A DNA stretch of 64,000 bases from Taibaiella helva (GTDB lineage Bacteria > Bacteroidota > Bacteroidia > Chitinophagales > Chitinophagaceae). The notes beneath the pieces were generated by a model. The model was given only the letters and a program-made list of their open reading frames with translations, made no database searches and was not told the DNA's origin. Below are positions 16,774 to 23,741 of this stretch, in pieces. Both the position numbers and the translations under genes were made by a program. How positions within the stretch are numbered: position 1 is the first letter of the stretch; each line of letters starts with the position of its first letter. The stretch lies in the NCBI RefSeq assembly GCF_003545695.1, contig NZ_QUZZ01000013.1, forward strand, positions 1 to 64,000, in the 5' to 3' direction.

Positions 16774-17000
16774 CTCCTGCGTAGCTGCTGTTCAGGCTAT
16801 ATAGTACCAATGATATTTAGAGACGCTTCCATGGCGCCCGCAGATGTAAGTATGAACGTCCTCAGCTTGCAAAGTGAAGTATCTCTTCATTCTTTAGAAA
16901 GGATATTTGCTCCTGTTAAAGAGAGGCTTCTCCTCTACTGTAACAACATTGCCATTTTGTTCCGACCGACCCTTACTTTTGAGATGAGTGAGCCATAAAA

Positions 17001-17026
17001 AAAGTCTCCCTGTGCAGGGAGACTTT
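17001..17026 (-). terminator. terminator of the DUF3078 gene
   Basis: Perfect 12-bp stem AAAGTCTCCCTG / complement with a 2-base loop, followed on the minus strand by a T-run; 21 bases past the stop. The remaining bases 16774-17000 contain no recognisable gene; a 62-codon frame at 16810 shows no family features. Confidence 0.8.
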
Positions 17027-17046
17027 GAAATGATATAAAGAGAGGA

Positions 17047-18060
17047 TCAGAACTTATAATTGAAGCCGAAGCTCAGCACCTGCTTGATCTGCCACCAGCC
17101 CAGGCCTTCGTAGGGTTCATCCTTGGCGGTACCATCCGCCAGGGTTTTGACATAGGGCACATCGTTGTCGTAGATGGCCACCACGCCCAGGTTTACCGAG
17201 AAGAATTTATAAAATTTGATCGCGATAAAGTTGTCGAAGAGGATATCGATATTGCCGGGGTTATCTTTTTTTACCAGGATATTGTTCTTATCATATACAT
17301 CTTTGGCCAGGTAATTGCTGTACAGGTCCAGGCGGCTGCGGAAAGAGATGCTCTTGGTCAGATCCTTTACATAACGGGCCGTGAGGTAAGCGCCCAGCTC
17401 GAAGCGGAAAGTCTTTCCATATTCCACGCCGTAAGCGCCTGCATCATCGCGCAGAGTATAATACTTATCCACGAAAGTGGTGCGTACAGCAGCAGGGGAG
17501 AAGAAAACACTGATCTGGCTGCCTTTGCGGTATTCAATACCGGGGGCAAAGGTGAGATAGAGCGGCGAAAGGAACTTGGAAGTGGAAAAGGTGTCCCACT
17601 CCGGCGCATCATAGTTATAGCCTTTGGTAAACTGGGTTTTGGCATTGAACAGCCCGGTAAGGTAGAAGTCGCCGGAATCGCTGAGGCGGTAGCCGTACTT
17701 GGAGGTCAGGTCGATACGGTCATCTGTTTTGCGGGGAACAAAAGAATTGGAATAGGCATAGAACAGGCCATAAGCCGCATCCAGGTTGGTGGTCCATATC
17801 GTGCGCATGTTGTAGCGCGTAATGCTCCCGTTGAAGAGGCCGTTCACCGTAAGCGAAGCCAATTCGCCCCCGGCAGCCCAGTTGTGGAGGATGCCCTGGT
17901 TGATACCGAGATTCAGAACACCTGAATGTATCCAGGCGACGGTGTCGAGGTTTTTGGTCTCGGCGCTCTTTTTGGCGAGGTCTTCATAGTAAGATCCTTG
18001 CTGGGCTTGCATTTGCAGGGCGCCCGCAGCAAAAGCGGAAAGTAGAAGTAGCTTCTTCAT
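17047..18060 (-). CDS. DUF3078 domain-containing protein
   Basis: 337-residue exported protein with signal peptide MKKLLLLSAFAAGALQMQAQ. The mature part has the DUF3078 pattern: LNLGINQGILHNWAAGGELA, then many alternating strands with Tyr/Phe-rich turns and a terminal aromatic residue (LSFGFNYKF), indicating an outer-membrane beta-barrel. Family members are common in Bacteroidota and have no established function. It follows gldB by 68 bases on the same strand and may be co-transcribed with it. A strong terminator follows. Confidence 0.88.
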   Translation of the reverse strand: MKKLLLLSAFAAGALQMQAQQGSYYEDLAKKSAETKNLDTVAWIHSGVLNLGINQGILHNWAAGGELASLTVNGLFNGSITRYNMRTIWTTNLDAAYGLFYAYSNSFVPRKTDDRIDLTSKYGYRLSDSGDFYLTGLFNAKTQFTKGYNYDAPEWDTFSTSKFLSPLYLTFAPGIEYRKGSQISVFFSPAAVRTTFVDKYYTLRDDAGAYGVEYGKTFRFELGAYLTARYVKDLTKSISFRSRLDLYSNYLAKDVYDKNNILVKKDNPGNIDILFDNFIAIKFYKFFSVNLGVVAIYDNDVPYVKTLADGTAKDEPYEGLGWWQIKQVLSFGFNYKF

Positions 18061-18128
18061 TTGCGGTCTTTTTTGTGTTTGGTGTTTATGAGCAAAAAAT
18101 ATGCCAAATTCTTGTGGCGCTGATCCGG

Positions 18129-19163
18129 TCAGGGCTTATATTGAGCGCCTTCCAGTATCTTGCGTGCGTCTTTCATTTCCAGGAGCTCATGCATGCCGGC
18201 CTTCTGCTGTGCGGCATATCGCCTTACGATCTGCCAGCCGATGAAGCTGCCTGTATTGCCGGGACTGTCTCCGGGCATGCCGGCAGAGGAAGGGCCATCG
18301 CTTACATAGCGCATGGTTTTCTGCAGGTTGTTTTCAAACAGGAGATTGTTCTTGATGAAAAAATTGTAGATCAGCGCTTCATTCTCCTTACACCATTTCA
18401 GCTGATCCGCCGTAAAGCCCAGTCTTACTTCATCGCGGATATAAGGCGTTGTCTTCTCCAGGAAATAAAGCTCTTTCCCTTTTTCGATCATCAGCTCGAG
18501 CAGGTTCTTATTTTCGGGATTAAACGGATACTTGTCTTCATAAATGGCCATGCCTGCCCATACCGGTATGTTTTCCGGTGTCATGCGTATGGTTTCGAAC
18601 TGTGATTTATTCAGCTGGCGGTAAGGGAAGAAATCTTCTCCGAGGAACATATCCAGGCCGATGCCCATATTGGTTTCCGATTGCAGCACGGCAGTAATGC
18701 CCCTGATGCCCGATACAAAATAATAAACCTGCTCCGGCAGCTGGAAGCTGCTGTCGTAGTATTTGATGTAGCGGAAAGACTGCTTCAGCCAGTCATCATA
18801 TTTTTTGGTATCGGGGAAAGCGATGTTGACGGTATCCAGCAGGTTGCGGTAGTCCTTCATCGTCAGGAAATCGTACATCATCCGGTTGCTGTCGGTATAT
18901 TGCTGGTTATAGCCGAAGCTGATCAGCGTATCGAGGTAAAAATCCAGGAAGCCCGGGTATTGCTGCTTCAGCTGGCTGAGGCCCGCGGCAACATGATTGG
19001 GATCCAGCGCTGAGAAGTCTTTATAGAAAGGGTAGGAGGTATAGCTGATAGAGATACGGGAAGCATCGGGGGCGGCATCTGTGCCGCTTTCTTTCGGACC
19101 GCAGGAAAACAGGTAGCAAGAGCAGATCAATACCAGGAAACTGTAGCGCAGGTGCTTCGTCAT
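18129..19163 (-). CDS. gldB: gliding motility lipoprotein GldB
   Basis: 344-residue lipoprotein: hydrophobic leader followed by lipobox LFSC with acylated Cys around residue 21. GldB is required for gliding in Flavobacterium; its exact biochemical role is not established. Family-type stretches include FYLDTLISFGYNQQ, GIGLDMFLGEDFFPYR, IPVWAGMAIYEDKYPF and GSFIGWQIVRRYAA near the end. It has its own -7 box (19183) and is followed by DUF3078 on the same strand. Its presence with PorV2/PorU2 in this window indicates a type IX secretion/gliding system. Confidence 0.88.
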   Translation of the reverse strand: MTKHLRYSFLVLICSCYLFSCGPKESGTDAAPDASRISISYTSYPFYKDFSALDPNHVAAGLSQLKQQYPGFLDFYLDTLISFGYNQQYTDSNRMMYDFLTMKDYRNLLDTVNIAFPDTKKYDDWLKQSFRYIKYYDSSFQLPEQVYYFVSGIRGITAVLQSETNMGIGLDMFLGEDFFPYRQLNKSQFETIRMTPENIPVWAGMAIYEDKYPFNPENKNLLELMIEKGKELYFLEKTTPYIRDEVRLGFTADQLKWCKENEALIYNFFIKNNLLFENNLQKTMRYVSDGPSSAGMPGDSPGNTGSFIGWQIVRRYAAQQKAGMHELLEMKDARKILEGAQYKP

Positions 19164-19182
19164 GTGGGTAAGCGTTTTGGCG

Positions 19183-19190
19183 CAAAACTA
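19183..19190 (-). promoter_or_regulatory. -7 element of gldB
   Basis: Minus-strand TAGTTTTG, 19 bases before the ATG at 19163. Confidence 0.55.
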
Positions 19191-19262
19191 ATCAAATTCG
19201 GGAGAAAGCTCAGCTGCACTTACCAAACAGCCTGGAGTACCGTCTATCTGTTATAGAATGCT

Positions 19263-19270
19263 TAACTTTG
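19263..19270 (+). promoter_or_regulatory. -7 element of the thioredoxin-like gene
   Basis: TAACTTTG ends 5 bases before the ATG at 19276. This rules out the upstream in-frame ATG (19258) and implies an mRNA with almost no leader. Confidence 0.6.
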
Positions 19271-19275
19271 AACCG

Positions 19276-19872
19276 ATGCGCAGCATACTTCTATGTCTCA
19301 CCTGTTTACTTCTTCTGCCCGCTTTTTCTTCAGCACAATATGTGATGGAGGAAGAGGATCATGTGCATGACTTTACATTTCCGAAATCGGATGTCTACAA
19401 TACCCTTCGCTGGCAAAAGAAAGAGATCCGCAGCGGCAGGGAATATGATCTCTATAACCAGATGGACAGCGGCCTGGTGATCATCCACGAATACGTGATG
19501 ATGAACTGCCGGCCCTGCATTACGGCCGGTAAAGGCCTGGAGAAGATCGTGAGTTCCATGCGCAAGCTGTATCCCGGCCGTATCCGCTATTTCCAGACGG
19601 TTTATGAAGATGAGACCAATGCGGCGACGATGAAGAAGTGGGTAAAAGAAAACGGCTTTACGCCCGATGCGGTATTTATCAAAGGTGCGGAGGAAGTTAA
19701 GTTTTATGGCGGCATGGGTATGCCTACTATTCTGGTGCTGGGCGGCGGCAAGCGGCACAAAGGCTATTACAGGCGCCTGGGCTATTCGCCACGGGACAAT
19801 GGCGTTATCATCAAAGCAGTAAGACGCGCCCTGGATCTTTCGGTCAATAAATTTGAAGCAGCGGAAAAATGA
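19276..19872 (+). CDS. exported thioredoxin-like protein
   Basis: 198-residue protein with signal peptide MRSILLCLTCLLLLPAFSSA. The active-site motif is C78-R-P-C81 in EYVMMNCRPCITAGKG, followed by an alpha/beta thioredoxin pattern with a cis-Pro-like GMPTILVLGGG. It is probably a periplasmic disulfide oxidoreductase. Its stop overlaps the start of a dihaem cytochrome-c peroxidase by 4 bases (ATGA), so they are translationally coupled; a role in keeping haem-binding cysteines reduced or in peroxide defence is an inference from this pairing. Confidence 0.8.
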   Translation: MRSILLCLTCLLLLPAFSSAQYVMEEEDHVHDFTFPKSDVYNTLRWQKKEIRSGREYDLYNQMDSGLVIIHEYVMMNCRPCITAGKGLEKIVSSMRKLYPGRIRYFQTVYEDETNAATMKKWVKENGFTPDAVFIKGAEEVKFYGGMGMPTILVLGGGKRHKGYYRRLGYSPRDNGVIIKAVRRALDLSVNKFEAAEK

Positions 19873-20933
19873 AACGGCTGACGGTCATAGCGATCATAGC
19901 GCTGCTGTTCTCGGCAGCAGGCCTGGCGGGCAAGGACAAGCGCAAACGCTCGGGGCTTACTCCCTATAAAATTCCCTTGCCCGAATTCGTCGGCGACTAC
20001 TTTGATAAAATGCCGGTGGATGAAGAGAACCCGCTTACGGAGGAAGGGATCGCCCTGGGACGCCGCTTGTTTTACGACAAAAGGCTGAGCGCCGACAATA
20101 CGCTCAGCTGTGGTTCCTGTCACCAGCAGCGCTTTGCCTTTGCCGATAACCGTGCCTTCAGCCTGGGCGTTCACGACAGCCTGGGCATCATCAATACCAT
20201 GCCTTTGTTCAATCTGGGCTGGGGCCGCGCTTTCTTTTGGGACGGGCGGGCGGCTTCCCTGCGCGAGCAGGTGACCGAGCCCCTGATCAACCAGCGGGAG
20301 ATGGCCGGTACCTGGGCTGATGTGCTGGATAAGCTGCAGCAGGATAAAGATTATCCCCTTTTATTTAAAAAGGTGTTCGGATCGGAGAAGATCAACAGCA
20401 CTATGGTATCGAAAGCGCTTACCCAGTTTGAGCTGACCCTTGTATCTTTCGGCACCCGCTTCGACCGCTATTATTTCGACGGACAGGCCGATGCGTTGAC
20501 GAAGCAGGAAGAGCGTGGGCTCGATATCTTTTTCGGCTTCGGCAATTGCAATCATTGTCATAGCGATGTGCTGCTGACCGACAATTATTTCCGCAACAAC
20601 GGTCTGGACCTCGACCCGCAGCCAGGCCTGTACAATACCACAGGTAAAGCGGCGGACCGGGGCAGAATGAAAGTGCCTTCGCTCCGTAATATCGCGCTCA
20701 CTGCGCCCTATATGCACGATGGACGCTTCAGCACTTTGGAAGAGGTGCTGACCTTCTACAGCAGCGGCATTCACCAGAAAAGCCCCAATGTAGACGAGCA
20801 CATCGTCCCGCTTGGAAAAGGTCTGTTCCTGACACCGGAGCAAAAGGCCGACCTGGTGGCTTTCCTCAATACGCTTACGGATTCTTCCTTTATCCGCAAT
20901 CCCGCTTTCAGCGATCCTAATCCGCCCCGTTAG
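19869..20933 (+). CDS. dihaem cytochrome-c peroxidase (MauG/CcpA family)
   Basis: 354-residue periplasmic protein with an N-terminal hydrophobic leader. Two c-type haem motifs are visible: CGSCH at 81-85 and CNHCH at 227-231. The surrounding stretches (EGIALGRRLFYDKRLSADNT, FFWDGRAASLREQVTEPL, KVPSLRNIALTAPYMHDGRF) are diagnostic for the family. It would reduce hydrogen peroxide with electrons from a cytochrome, although MauG relatives oxidise proteins. It is translationally coupled to the thioredoxin-like gene upstream. Confidence 0.93.
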   Translation: MKRLTVIAIIALLFSAAGLAGKDKRKRSGLTPYKIPLPEFVGDYFDKMPVDEENPLTEEGIALGRRLFYDKRLSADNTLSCGSCHQQRFAFADNRAFSLGVHDSLGIINTMPLFNLGWGRAFFWDGRAASLREQVTEPLINQREMAGTWADVLDKLQQDKDYPLLFKKVFGSEKINSTMVSKALTQFELTLVSFGTRFDRYYFDGQADALTKQEERGLDIFFGFGNCNHCHSDVLLTDNYFRNNGLDLDPQPGLYNTTGKAADRGRMKVPSLRNIALTAPYMHDGRFSTLEEVLTFYSSGIHQKSPNVDEHIVPLGKGLFLTPEQKADLVAFLNTLTDSSFIRNPAFSDPNPPR

Positions 20934-20940
20934 CCTCAAT

Positions 20941-20958
20941 TATCGCATCCCGACCGGC
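20941..20958 (-). repeat. partial copy of the GCCGGTCGGGA repeat
   Basis: TATCGCATCCCGACCGGC on the plus strand; the other end of the unit is missing. Lies 7 bases past the peroxidase stop. Confidence 0.55.
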
Positions 20959-21001
20959 ATGTTGTATCTGTAGTGAAAGGTGTGATCATGATCCCTATCT
21001 T

Positions 21002-21034
21002 CTTTTTTGCTTCGCCAAAAAAGAAGCAAAAAAG
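21002..21034. repeat. hairpin repeat CTTTTTTGCTTC / GAAGCAAAAAAG
   Basis: 12-bp perfect inverted repeat around a 9-base loop. On either strand it could also terminate transcription; for the peroxidase gene ending at 20933 this is the first hairpin encountered. Confidence 0.6.
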
Positions 21035-21210
21035 GCGACACAAATTCAATGGCTCCGCAGAAATTGTGAGGCCAACGCACCCCGGCTTTGTTTCTATCAC
21101 CCTGCTTTGAACGGTATCATCAGCTTATGCGGGAATGTAAATTCAACATCGTCAGGCTATATGCCGCTGTATCGTCGTGAGCTGCGCCGCTGGATCTGTA
21201 TACAGCATAC

Positions 21211-21254
21211 TGTCATCCTGAACGTAGCTTGCGCAGCATGCGGAATGAAGGATC
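21211..21254. repeat. TGTCATCCTGAACG...AATGAAGGATC repeat-like segment
   Basis: Starts TGTCATCCTGAACGTAGC and ends GGAATGAAGGATC; partly self-complementary. The pattern resembles short intergenic repeats seen in many unrelated bacterial genomes. Confidence 0.45.
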
Positions 21255-21406
21255 CGGATCGCCTGTTCATTGATCTGTAATGTCTTTCGACGTTCAGATG
21301 GCTACACGCAAGAGTTCGCAATGTTCGCAACGCAGGAAATACATTTCTTTGCGCCGCTGCGTCTCTGTGGCAATACTGCACGCTGTTTAAGCTAAAAGCA
21401 GCCTCT

Positions 21407-21438
21407 GCCGTTCAGGCCGCTATCGCGTCCCGACCGGC
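21407..21438 (-). repeat. dispersed repeat overlapping the 3' end of the ketosynthase-like gene
   Basis: GCCGTTCAGGCCGC followed by TATCGCGTCCCGACCGGC: full-length copy of the 9733/13753 family. Read on the minus strand it encodes the last residues and the TAG stop of the gene at 21420. Confidence 0.65.
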
Positions 21439-22505
21439 GCGTTGGAAAGCAGCACCAGGTTGTGGTTCAGGCCGCGGTAATGATTGTAGTAGAGTATTTT
21501 TTCGGGACGGAAAGCCTGGCCTTCCGGTCGTCGGTACCAGGCCGCATCGGGCAGTGTATGGCCATCCAGTAGTTGACAAAGCATCCAGAGCGCAAAGCCG
21601 CCGGAGGTTTCGTATTCTCCGCAAAGATGCTTAAAGCCTAATATGGGCAAAGTATCGGGAAAGCTTTGCTGCAGCGCTTCATAATAAGGCAGGTCCCTCT
21701 CGTCTCCATTAACGCCCAGCACCAGCATATCGATCTCTTGTGGCCGCCAGCCGGTCCTGGAGATCAGGGTATGGGCTTCCCGGCCGATGTCTGTCAGCGG
21801 TGTTTTATAAGCTGTTTGTATCGCGTGGATACCGGCAATAGCGCCGGCATTGCTGTTGCTGAGCATAAAGAAAGCGGCGCCTTCCCCGGCCAGCGTTCCA
21901 GGGCTTCCGCTTTGCTGCCACAAAGGGCGGCTGCTGTCCCGGTCTGCTTTCCAGTAGCCGATCTTGCTCTTGACCAGGAAATATTCCGATGTCATTTCAT
22001 CAAAGCAGCCCACCAGGTAGTGTTGCGGCTCCGGAGCCGTATGCAGCTTCAGCTGCGCGTCGTAGAGGGAGACTTCAAATGAGCTGCCCCGGTGCACATA
22101 GGTCTGGTTGTAGCCGGTAGCCTTTGTCTGCAGCGCAATGGCGCCGTTGATGGCATTGTAAGTGGAAAGGATGAAAGGCGTAGGGTTGAGCGACGCTTCC
22201 TGGTATTCGCTCAGCTCTTTCACAAACTTTTCCGTATCCGTCATGCTACCCTTGCCCGTACCGGTAATGATGCCGTCGGGCCGTGCGATCCCCGAGCGCT
22301 TGAGGCAGTTCATGCCGGTATAGACACCCATGCGCAGCATGCGGCTCATACGCCGGAGCTGCATCGGCGGGATCTCAGTCGTATAATCCGGTTCGATAGC
22401 CCGGAGCACGCCGTGGGTATCGGTTACCAATGGATGGAACAATTGTATTCCGTCCTGGTGCTGCGGACTGACGGCGCTGGTATGGGTAATATAAACGGGT
22501 TTCAA
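21420..22505 (-). CDS. ketosynthase-like protein lacking the catalytic residues (chain-length-factor type)
   Basis: 361-residue thiolase-fold protein. The ketosynthase frame is visible in DGIITGTGKGSMTDTEKFV, LAGEGAAFFML and GGFALWMLCQLL, but the nucleophile Cys position reads YVHRGSSFE (R139/G140), the NAHGT position reads GVNGDERD, and the final Lys/His loop reads FKHLCGE without the histidine. It therefore cannot condense by itself and may act as partner of the intact ketosynthase encoded at 23728, like chain-length factors in aryl polyene and type II polyketide systems. Its last codons lie in a dispersed repeat. Confidence 0.75.
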   Translation of the reverse strand: MKPVYITHTSAVSPQHQDGIQLFHPLVTDTHGVLRAIEPDYTTEIPPMQLRRMSRMLRMGVYTGMNCLKRSGIARPDGIITGTGKGSMTDTEKFVKELSEYQEASLNPTPFILSTYNAINGAIALQTKATGYNQTYVHRGSSFEVSLYDAQLKLHTAPEPQHYLVGCFDEMTSEYFLVKSKIGYWKADRDSSRPLWQQSGSPGTLAGEGAAFFMLSNSNAGAIAGIHAIQTAYKTPLTDIGREAHTLISRTGWRPQEIDMLVLGVNGDERDLPYYEALQQSFPDTLPILGFKHLCGEYETSGGFALWMLCQLLDGHTLPDAAWYRRPEGQAFRPEKILYYNHYRGLNHNLVLLSNAPVGTR

Positions 22506-22597
22506 CGAAGCAGATTTAAATGTCCCGCAAGGGAATGGCTATACGGGAGACTGGCCACAAAGAAACTCTTTTTTGAGCGAATACGCCGGAATTGCGG

Positions 22598-23557
22598 TTA
22601 CTTTTTTGCCCGGATATCGCTTATGATCAGGTCGGCATGCACCCTTGAATTTTCAATGAACCATTTATGGGTTTCGAGGCCACCACAAACCACACCGGCG
22701 AGATAGAGTCCGGGTACATTGGTCTCCATCGTCAGCGGGTTATGCTCGGGTCTTCTGAGCCCATCGTCGGAGAGCCGCACGCCGCACTGTTCCAGCCAAT
22801 GATAATCGGGCCGGTAACCGGTAAGCGCCAGCACAGCATCGTTTTCCAATGTCAACGGCCCTCCCGGCGTTTGCAGGTCGACCTCATGCTCACGAATGGC
22901 TGTTATGCCGGAGCTGAAATAGGCTTTGATGCTGCCTTCTGCAATACGGTTCTCTATATCCGGCCTGACCCAGTATTTCACCCTTTCGCCTATGGCCGGC
23001 TTACGCACGATCATTGTCACCTCAGCGCCTTTGCGCCACAGCTCAAGCGCCGCGTCCACAGCGGAATTGCTGGCGCCGGCAACGATCACTTTCCGGAAAG
23101 CATAGGGGTGGGCTTCTTTGTAATAATGCTGCACTTTAGGCAGCGATTCGCCGGGAACATCCAGCAGTATGGGGATATCGTAAAAGCCGGTAGCGATAAT
23201 CACTTTGCGGGCCTGGTAGCGAGCCTTGCCGGTGTGTACAGTAAAGTTATCTTCCTCTTTATGCACCGTCTGCACCGCTTCATACAGGTGTATGTTCAGA
23301 TCGTGGCGTCGCGTGACGCTGCGGTAGTATTCAAGCGCTTCCTGGCGGCCGGGCTTCGGCGCAATGCATTGAAAGGGTATATTGCCGATCTCCAGCCGCT
23401 CGGCGGTAGAGAAGAAGGTCATGTATAAAGGATAATGGTAAATGCTGTTGACCAGGGCGCCTTTTTCCAGGATCAGGTAAGAAAGGGATTGCTCTTTTGC
23501 AGCGATACCGCAGGCCAGGCCTATAGGTCCGCCGCCGATAATAATGAGATCCAGCAT
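22598..23557 (-). CDS. ypdA: YpdA-type NAD(P)-dependent oxidoreductase (putative bacillithiol disulfide reductase)
   Basis: 319-residue flavoprotein. MLDLIIIGGGPIGLACGIAA is the FAD-binding Rossmann start; VIIATGFYDIP and VIVAGASNSAVDAALELW mark the second nucleotide-binding domain; ALTGYRPDYHW and GLYLAGVVCGGLETHKWFIE close the FAD site. It lacks the CxxC of thioredoxin reductases, as YpdA does. Upstream in-frame codons lie beyond the -7 box at 23578, so the start is 23557. It stands between two ketosynthase-type genes; whether it serves thiol redox balance or lipid/polyene synthesis there is unclear. Confidence 0.85.
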   Translation of the reverse strand: MLDLIIIGGGPIGLACGIAAKEQSLSYLILEKGALVNSIYHYPLYMTFFSTAERLEIGNIPFQCIAPKPGRQEALEYYRSVTRRHDLNIHLYEAVQTVHKEEDNFTVHTGKARYQARKVIIATGFYDIPILLDVPGESLPKVQHYYKEAHPYAFRKVIVAGASNSAVDAALELWRKGAEVTMIVRKPAIGERVKYWVRPDIENRIAEGSIKAYFSSGITAIREHEVDLQTPGGPLTLENDAVLALTGYRPDYHWLEQCGVRLSDDGLRRPEHNPLTMETNVPGLYLAGVVCGGLETHKWFIENSRVHADLIISDIRAKK

Positions 23558-23577
23558 GCTGTTTTGCTTTGTGGCCG

Positions 23578-23585
23578 CAAAGATA
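23578..23585 (-). promoter_or_regulatory. -7 element of ypdA
   Basis: Minus-strand TATCTTTG, 20 bases before the ATG at 23557; repeats begin just upstream. Confidence 0.55.
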
Positions 23586-23606
23586 TTCGAAAGTCCGGAT
23601 GTAAGC

Positions 23607-23657
23607 TCCAATGTCCAAATTCCAATGTCCAAAGACAAAGCGGTTGACAGTTAGCAG
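23607..23657. repeat. TCCAATGTCCAAATTCC / GTTGACAGTTAGCAG repeat block
   Basis: Contains TCCAATGTCCAAATTCCAAT words (from 23607) and GTTGACAGTTAGCAG (23643-23657), the same two modules in the same order as in 12599-12784. Confidence 0.65.
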
Positions 23658-23698
23658 CTTCTGATACTCAATAGTCAACACTTATAACTGCTTGCACT

Positions 23699-23741
23699 AC
23701 TCTAATCTAAAATCTAATATCTAGCATCTAAGATCTTAGAT
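23699..23741. repeat. ATCTAA-type repeat overlapping the ketosynthase stop
   Basis: Units such as TCTAATCTAAAATCTAATAT and ATCTAAGATCTTAG. Read on the minus strand it encodes the final Asn-Leu-Arg-Ser and the TAG stop of the gene at 23728. Confidence 0.65.

Larger units (their letters stand above)
20934..21419. other. non-coding interval built of dispersed repeats
   Basis: 486 bases with no convincing gene (a 74-codon minus-strand frame at 21157-21381 has no family features). It contains, in order, a partial GCATCCCGACCGGC repeat, a TTTTTTGCTTC hairpin repeat, a TGTCATCCTGAACG repeat and a full GCCGTTCAGGCCGC repeat that overlaps the next gene's stop. Confidence 0.65.

Noticed and set aside
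16810-16998. 62-codon frame between the reductase-like and DUF3078 genes
   Set aside because: No promoter, ribosome binding site or family features; runs into a terminator meant for the opposite strand.
20934-21419. Remnant insertion sequence
   Set aside because: No transposase fragment or terminal inverted repeats; only short repeat families are seen.
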